Assembly: GCA_016788685.1 (NCBI GenBank)
Contig: JAEUSS010000263.1
Location: 1-11,774 of the forward strand
Direction: 5' to 3'
Length of the DNA: 11,774 bases
From: Prolixibacteraceae bacterium
GTDB taxonomy: Bacteria; Bacteroidota; Bacteroidia; Bacteroidales; Prolixibacteraceae
The notes beneath the pieces were generated by a model. The model saw only the letters and a program-made list of their open reading frames with translations, ran no database searches and was not told where the DNA came from. This document shows positions 7,718 through 11,774 of this stretch, piece after piece. The translations under genes were made by a program, and so were the position numbers. Every line of letters begins with the position of its first letter. Positions within the stretch are counted from its first letter, which is position 1.

Positions 7718-7747
7718 ATTTTATAACTTTTTAAATATTTTATAAAA
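7718..7747. promoter_or_regulatory. A/T-rich palindrome upstream of the ROK promoter
   Basis: TTTTATAA (7719-7726) and TTATAAAA (7740-7747) form a perfect 8-bp inverted repeat with a 13-base spacer. ATTTTATAA also occurs as a direct repeat at 7718-7726 and 7737-7745, 19 bp apart. NagC/Mlc-type ROK repressors are known to bind A/T-rich palindromes, so this is a candidate ROK operator just upstream of the -33 region. A low-complexity A/T tract can produce such symmetry by chance. Confidence 0.4.
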
Positions 7748-7753
7748 GTATGG

Positions 7754-7784
7754 TTTCAGTTGCGAAAAAAATTAAATACATTTG
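7754..7784 (+). promoter_or_regulatory. Candidate promoter of the ROK–nagB-like operon
   Basis: TACATTTG (7777-7784) is an exact TAnnTTTG -7 box. TTT (7754-7756) stands 20 bases upstream as a partial -33 element. Transcription should begin near 7790, at the CAAATCC repeat. This argues against translation starting at the in-frame TTG at 7782, which lies inside the -7 box. Confidence 0.5.
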
Positions 7785-7790
7785 TATCTT

Positions 7791-7813
7791 CAAATCCGGG
7801 AAATAAATTTTTG
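7791..7813 (+). repeat. Copy B of the CAAATCCGGGAAAT repeat, in the ROK leader
   Basis: CAAATCCGGGAAAT (7791-7804) followed by AAATTTTTG, sharing its first 14 bases exactly with 6226-6239. It covers the predicted transcription start and 5' leader of the ROK operon, a natural place for an autoregulatory operator or a leader element. Confidence 0.5.
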
Positions 7814-7843
7814 TATCATGAGTTTTTCTACGGTAAAATATTC

Positions 7844-7852
7844 GGAAGGGAA
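7844..7852 (+). promoter_or_regulatory. Purine-rich ribosome-binding site favouring ATG 7857
   Basis: GGAAGGGAA ends 4 bases before ATG 7857. It is the only Shine-Dalgarno-like tract near the possible ROK starts; ATG 7818 is preceded by A/T only. Since many genes in this phylum lack a Shine-Dalgarno site, this supports but does not settle the choice. Confidence 0.35.
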
Positions 7853-7856
7853 CGAC

Positions 7857-9044
7857 ATGAATGTCGTGGAACAGAAAAACAATTCACAGAAACGAAAGAT
7901 TATCAAATATTTGTTTCTTTACGGAGCAATGACCAATACTGACCTCGGCAAATACGTCAAACTGAGTACTCCAAAGATCATCAGCTTACTAAATGAATTG
8001 AAAACCGAAGGACTCATTGAGGAACTCGGACAGGGGAACTCCAGCGGGGGCAGACGGCCAAACCTATATGGGAACAAAGAAGATGCATTCTACATCGTAG
8101 CAATTTCAATCAACATTTATAAAACATCGGTATCTGTTTTTGATGCCAAGAATCATAAAATCACAGACGACCAAATCCTTCCTCTCACCATCTCGCACGG
8201 AACATCCATCATCGACCCTATTGTCGCATTTACCGAAAGCATTATCAGGGGAAAACAAATTCCTCGGGACAAAATCCTGGGAATTGGCATTGAAATGCCT
8301 GGCATGGTCGACTCGGTTACCGGGATCAATAAAACCTACATGGTTTCCGATCGTCCTCTGGCCGAAATCTTCGGCGAGAAGTTTGGACTGGAAGTACTAA
8401 TTGAAAACGATGCAAAAACCCGCGCCTTCGCCGAACTCCGTTTCGGATTAGCCCACACCAAACGAAATGCCCTGGCTGTTCACATCGACTGGGGGATTGG
8501 TCTGGGGATCATCGTCAACGGGAAATTATACAAAGGGCGGGATGGATTTGCCGGAGAATTTGGCCATTTACCCATGGTTGATAACGGCATTTTGTGCAAA
8601 TGCGGCAAACAAGGCTGCCTGGAGACTATCGCATCAGGAACAGCCATTGTACGCATGGCCAAAGAAGGAATGGCGGCAGGACGTTCGTCCTTTCTGGTGC
8701 AAATGGCAGACAAGGATCAGGAAAAAATGGAAATCAGGAAAGTAGTTCAGGCAGCAACCATGGGCGATCAGTACTCGATCTCGATTTTAGCGAATGTTGG
8801 TCACTGGCTCGGAAAAGGCTTAGCTTATCTGATCCAGATTTTTAATCCGGAACTAATTATTATAGGTGGCCGAATGTCAGAAGCCAACCAATTTATACTT
8901 CCGCCCATTCAGCAGTCCATCCAGATTTTCTGCAATCCGGAACTGGGCAATGAAATTGAAATCAAGGTTTCGGAGTTGGGCAGTCAGGCAGGAATACTTG
9001 GTGTCGCAGCATTATTGCTGGAACACGTACTCGATAAAAATTAA
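7857..9044 (+). CDS. ROK-family transcriptional repressor (NagC/XylR type)
   Basis: DNA-binding regulator that senses a sugar or sugar phosphate. In the 395-residue product, a winged helix-turn-helix spans about 11-72 (TNTDLGKYVKLSTPKIISLL, then the wing with SSGGRRPNLYG). The ROK sugar-kinase fold follows: ENDA (183-186), a glycine loop DWGIGLG (211-217), GEFGHLP (233-239, with E234 and H237 near the ligand), and the zinc motif CKCGKQGCLE (C247, C249, C254; H237 as fourth ligand). In the loop, Trp replaces the Thr of ROK kinases, as is common in ROK repressors, so kinase activity is unlikely. I chose ATG 7857 for its purine-rich upstream site; ATG 7818 would add 13 residues, and TTG 7782 is excluded by the promoter. 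It is followed after 41 bp by the NagB–LmbE fusion on the same strand, almost certainly in one operon, which points to an amino-sugar-derived inducer. Confidence 0.9.
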   Translation: MNVVEQKNNSQKRKIIKYLFLYGAMTNTDLGKYVKLSTPKIISLLNELKTEGLIEELGQGNSSGGRRPNLYGNKEDAFYIVAISINIYKTSVSVFDAKNHKITDDQILPLTISHGTSIIDPIVAFTESIIRGKQIPRDKILGIGIEMPGMVDSVTGINKTYMVSDRPLAEIFGEKFGLEVLIENDAKTRAFAELRFGLAHTKRNALAVHIDWGIGLGIIVNGKLYKGRDGFAGEFGHLPMVDNGILCKCGKQGCLETIASGTAIVRMAKEGMAAGRSSFLVQMADKDQEKMEIRKVVQAATMGDQYSISILANVGHWLGKGLAYLIQIFNPELIIIGGRMSEANQFILPPIQQSIQIFCNPELGNEIEIKVSELGSQAGILGVAALLLEHVLDKN

Positions 9045-9085
9045 AGCAATTAATCAGATTAAATCATTTCAAAAATAATACAACA

Positions 9086-11413
9086 ATGAAAACGAACCAG
9101 TTCAGCCAGGTTGAAAAGATCTTTCTGCAACAAGCAGGGATTGATCAGATGAGCACTCAGATGCCTTACATCACAGTTGTGAATTTCCCCAAGCTGGGAA
9201 TGCTCGCATCGCTCCGCTTTCTGGAGTGGGTATCCAAAAACCCGAATGGGGTGATTAGCCTGCCAACCAGTAAATCATCTCAATATTTTATCAAATACAC
9301 CAAGTTCTTTCTTGAAAACTGGGATACTCCAAAGGGACAGAACCTATTGAACACGTATGGACTTTCAGGATTAAAAAAACCCGATTTAAGCGGACTTCAT
9401 TTTGTCCAAATGGACGAATTTTACCCGATTTCGTCCAAACAGCACAACAGTTTCTGCAATTACATCCAGAACTACTACATCGATGGATTCGGACTTGATC
9501 CCAATAAAGCGTTGCTGATTAATTCAGACCTGATTCCGCTGGCCGATGGAAAAACATACAATGAAGTTTTCCCCGACCTGAAGATTGATTTGTCTCTGCG
9601 CTACCGCGATGCAAAAAATCCGGTGGAAAAAATCCAGCAAAAATCAATCTTAATGATTGATAACTGGTGCTCCGAATACGAACAAAAAGTACGGGCCCTG
9701 GGAGGTATCGGATTTTTCCTGGGAGGTATTGGTCCTGACGGGCACATTGCATTCAACACCCGCGGAACCGACCATTTCTCGACAACACGGCTGACAGCAA
9801 CCAATTTCGAAACTCAGGCCGTTTCGGCAGGCGACCTGGGAGGAATTGAAGTTTCGCGTCACCGTCTGGTTATTACCATCGGACTTGATACCATCGCACA
9901 CAATCCCGATTCAACAGCCATTATTTTTGCCGCCGGCGAAGCAATTGCTGATGTAATTAAAGATTCGCTCGAAAACGGACCTTCAAACCAATACCCGGCA
10001 ACAGCGCTGCAAAAATTACCCAATGCCCGCTTCTACCTGACCAACGGAGCTGCCGTCAAACTGACCGACAGTGTCGATAAATACTACCAAACTGGCGCAT
10101 GGACTCATCAGAAAACCGAGCGCGCTATTATCGACCTTTGCCCGAAAATCAACAAATTTGGTCACCGCTTAACGTTAGAGGATTTAAAGGCTGACAAGTA
10201 TTGCAGCATGATTCCAAACCTGAATGAGAATACCGTTCAGTCGGTTATCGATTCAATCACCGAAAAGTTGAACAAAGGGATGGAGCGTGAGTCCAACCAG
10301 GTTTTCTATCACACCGGCCCACACCATGACGACATTATGCTTGGCATCATGCCGTACACCAACCGCCAGTTGAGAGACGCCAGCAACGAATTCCACTTTT
10401 CTGTACTGACTTCGGGATTTACATCCGTGATCAACCAATACGTTATCGGGCTGCTGACCGAAACTCTCTCGCTGATCAGTGACGGGCGAATTGAGATGAT
10501 AAAATTCCCCGATTTCTTTGACGAAGGCTATAAATACAAATGGGACAAAGACGTTTACCATTACCTCGACAGTGTAGCTGCCAACGATGAAGCCGAAAAA
10601 CGCCGCGGGGTTTGCCACCGGGTTGTGCGCGCAATCGTTCAGATTTGGGAAGTACGCAACGAAGAACAACTGGTTAGCACCATCATCGAAATTCTAGACA
10701 GCCTGAAGAATACCTACGATGGAGGCAAGAATCCGCCTAAAATCCAGACTCTGAAAGGAACAATCCGCGAAATGGAGGAAGAATTGGTTTGGGCACACTT
10801 TGGCGTTCCGGTAAAAAACGTCCATCACCTCCGGCTGGGCTTCTACCAGGGTTCTGTCTTTGGCGAACAACCGGACAACACCCGCGACGTATTGCCCGTT
10901 CTCGAAGAATTCCGGAAATACAAACCAACTCGCATCAGTCTGGCCATGGACCCCGAAGGTTCAGGCCCCGACACCCACTACAAAGTACTTAAATCAATTG
11001 CAGCTGCTGTTAAAGAGTGGAAAAAAGAAGAAGATTTGTCGAATGTGCGGATAATTGGCTACCGCAACGTTTGGTTCCGCTATCATCCTGCTGACACGGA
11101 AGTAATTATCCCCGTATCGCTGAACGCGCTGTCGATCCTCGACTCATCGTTCACCCAGTGCTACCTGAGCCAGGTTGACGCATCGTTCCCAAGTTATCAG
11201 CTTGACGGAAAATTCAGCCAGCTTACTCAGCGGGTTTGGGTTGAACAGCTGAAACAAATTCAGCTTCTGCTCGGAAAGAACTTCTTCTATCAGCACGAAA
11301 AACCGCTGGTTCGCGCAACGCACGGGCTTATTTATTTCAGAGAACTGACTGTTGACCAGTTCATACAGCAGGCTGACGAACTCGAAAAATCGATGGAAGG
11401 CGTTGCCATTTAA
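9086..11413 (+). CDS. NagB-like (glucosamine-6-phosphate deaminase/isomerase) domain fused to a PIG-L/LmbE deacetylase domain
   Basis: Cytoplasmic two-domain protein of 775 residues. Residues ~25-345 are NagB/6-phosphogluconolactonase-like: FVQMDEFYP (D110, matching E. coli Asp72), FLGGIGPDGHIAFN (D218 and H220, matching Asp141 and His143), STTR and TIGLDT. Residues ~400-700 are PIG-L/LmbE-like: TGPHHDDIMLG (H413, D415, D416 as metal/base triad) and GPDTH (H631 as likely third metal ligand); such domains remove N-acetyl groups from amino sugars with Zn2+. A deacetylase plus deaminase would fit degradation of an N-acetylated amino sugar (phosphate). Odd points: T225 replaces the catalytic Glu148 of NagB, the phosphate-loop 'TGGTP' is TSKSS (61-65), and no Lys stands where Lys208 would hold the phosphate (GEAIA, 284-288). 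The usual deaminase label should be treated as a family name. Fused proteins of this kind are known in Bacteroidota and annotated as putative deaminase-like. Start: first ATG, A-rich leader. Confidence 0.85.
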   Translation: MKTNQFSQVEKIFLQQAGIDQMSTQMPYITVVNFPKLGMLASLRFLEWVSKNPNGVISLPTSKSSQYFIKYTKFFLENWDTPKGQNLLNTYGLSGLKKPDLSGLHFVQMDEFYPISSKQHNSFCNYIQNYYIDGFGLDPNKALLINSDLIPLADGKTYNEVFPDLKIDLSLRYRDAKNPVEKIQQKSILMIDNWCSEYEQKVRALGGIGFFLGGIGPDGHIAFNTRGTDHFSTTRLTATNFETQAVSAGDLGGIEVSRHRLVITIGLDTIAHNPDSTAIIFAAGEAIADVIKDSLENGPSNQYPATALQKLPNARFYLTNGAAVKLTDSVDKYYQTGAWTHQKTERAIIDLCPKINKFGHRLTLEDLKADKYCSMIPNLNENTVQSVIDSITEKLNKGMERESNQVFYHTGPHHDDIMLGIMPYTNRQLRDASNEFHFSVLTSGFTSVINQYVIGLLTETLSLISDGRIEMIKFPDFFDEGYKYKWDKDVYHYLDSVAANDEAEKRRGVCHRVVRAIVQIWEVRNEEQLVSTIIEILDSLKNTYDGGKNPPKIQTLKGTIREMEEELVWAHFGVPVKNVHHLRLGFYQGSVFGEQPDNTRDVLPVLEEFRKYKPTRISLAMDPEGSGPDTHYKVLKSIAAAVKEWKKEEDLSNVRIIGYRNVWFRYHPADTEVIIPVSLNALSILDSSFTQCYLSQVDASFPSYQLDGKFSQLTQRVWVEQLKQIQLLLGKNFFYQHEKPLVRATHGLIYFRELTVDQFIQQADELEKSMEGVAI

Positions 11414-11469
11414 GTGGGCCACTTCGATACACTACGGTTCGAATAATTAAATTCACACCGTAAACCAGG

Positions 11470-11539
11470 AATCATCCGGAAACGGCGCTGTTCAGAAAAC
11501 TTCCAAATCTGAACAGCCCGGTCTCCGGATGATTTTTTT
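11470..11539 (+). terminator. Nested double-stem terminator of the ROK–nagB-like operon
   Basis: Outer stem AATCATCCGGA (11470-11480) with TCCGGATGATT (11524-11534), 11 bp; inner stem GCTGTTCAG (11487-11495) with CTGAACAGC (11509-11517), 9 bp, around a 13-base loop; then a run of seven T (11533-11539). It is a strong rho-independent terminator 57 bases past the stop codon, and separates this operon from the next gene. Confidence 0.85.
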
Positions 11540-11572
11540 GTTTCAGCCCCCCGTCCTTTTCCTTCCGGCTGA

Positions 11573-11603
11573 TTCTGTCTCAGAAAAATTACTGTTATAT
11601 TTA
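11573..11603 (+). promoter_or_regulatory. Weak candidate promoter for the right-edge oxidoreductase gene
   Basis: TATATTTA (11596-11603) resembles the -7 TAnnTTTG box with the last base changed. TTC (11573-11575) lies 20 bases upstream as a poor -33. A gene following a strong terminator needs its own promoter, which is the main support. Confidence 0.25.
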
Positions 11604-11634
11604 AGCTTGATTTTCAACAACTAACTCAACAGCA

Positions 11635-11774
11635 ATGACAACCAACAGAAGAACTTTTATCCGGAATTCGGTTGCAGCAACTGCAGGAATCGGAATTGCC
11701 GGCAGTTTCCCCGGGGCCGCTCAGGCTGCCCGAAAACTAGTAGCTCCCAGCGACCAAATCAACATTGCCCTCAT
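11635..11774 (+). CDS. Tat-exported Gfo/Idh/MocA-family oxidoreductase, 5' end only
   Basis: The first 46 codons are present and the gene runs off the right edge. The product starts MTTNRRTFIRNSVAATAG, a twin-arginine signal (RRTFIR) followed by a small/hydrophobic stretch and an AQA-type cleavage region. Then APSDQINIALI, the usual entry into the first beta strand of the NAD(P)-binding Rossmann fold in secreted Gfo/Idh/MocA proteins ('...SDKINIGLIG'); the glycine motif itself would fall just outside. Family members oxidise or reduce sugars and inositols with NAD(P), and Bacteroidota have many Tat-exported copies acting on carbohydrates. Family assignment rests on this short N-terminus only. 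It follows the terminator at 11470-11539, so it is a separate transcript. Confidence 0.75.
   Translation, partial: MTTNRRTFIRNSVAATAGIGIAGSFPGAAQAARKLVAPSDQINIAL

Noticed and set aside
6354..7725. CTTACAA(T/A)TTTTATA at 6354-6368 and 7711-7725 as a second repeat pair
   Set aside because: Fifteen bases with one mismatch in very A/T-rich DNA can arise by chance, and its order relative to the CAAATCC repeat differs between the two places.
9045..9085. A separate promoter for the NagB–LmbE gene
   Set aside because: The 41-bp gap shows no TAnnTTTG box with a -33 element and is too short; co-transcription with the ROK gene is simpler.
10253..10669. A 138-codon open frame on the minus strand
   Set aside because: It lies wholly inside the NagB–LmbE coding region, across the HHDD motif and onward. 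The + frame shows family motifs and the minus frame shows none.
1..11774. Mobile elements, CRISPR array, tRNA or rRNA genes, or a phage region
   Set aside because: No transposase or integrase motifs, no regularly spaced repeats, no cloverleaf sequence and no rRNA-like stretch were seen on either strand.

Overview
The window looks like chromosomal DNA from a Bacteroidota bacterium, probably Bacteroidales/Marinilabiliales-like (the rank below phylum is a guess). The grounds are several TAnnTTTG-type -7 promoter boxes, mostly A/T-rich translation starts with few Shine-Dalgarno sequences, and the gene families present: a PAS-rich soluble histidine kinase, a NagB–PIG-L fusion, and a Tat-exported Gfo/Idh/MocA oxidoreductase. 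I see no rRNA, tRNA, CRISPR array, insertion sequence or phage gene.

Layout. Positions 1-204 hold a divergent promoter zone; a possible leftward gene is cut off at the left edge. At 205-2247, on the + strand, a PPK2-family polyphosphate kinase is followed after 72 bp by a CorA-type Mg2+ channel. Converging on them is one very large minus-strand gene (2281-5541) for a soluble hybrid-free sensor histidine kinase with about five PAS domains and one GAF-like domain. A 930-bp A/T-rich gap (5542-6471) has no convincing gene but holds two good hairpin terminators and one copy of a repeat shared with the ROK leader. A minus-strand gene for an exported PHP-domain phosphoesterase follows (6472-7581). 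It is divergent, across a 275-bp control region rich in inverted repeats, from a + strand pair: a ROK-family repressor (7857-9044) and a 775-residue fusion of a NagB-like (glucosamine-6-phosphate deaminase/isomerase) domain to a PIG-L/LmbE-type deacetylase domain (9086-11413). That unit ends at a strong nested hairpin terminator. The right edge carries the first 46 codons of a Tat-targeted Gfo/Idh/MocA oxidoreductase.

How the genes may work together. PPK2 and CorA can be read as a polyphosphate/Mg2+ pair, since polyphosphate kinases use Mg2+ and polyphosphate binds it. The ROK repressor most likely senses a sugar or sugar phosphate and controls itself, the NagB–LmbE fusion, and possibly the divergent PHP enzyme. 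This would be an amino-sugar processing module. The most notable point is that the NagB half keeps the DGH core but lacks two residues important in E. coli NagB: the Glu148 equivalent is Thr, and no Lys stands at the phosphate-binding Lys208 position. Its substrate or reaction may therefore differ from the standard one.
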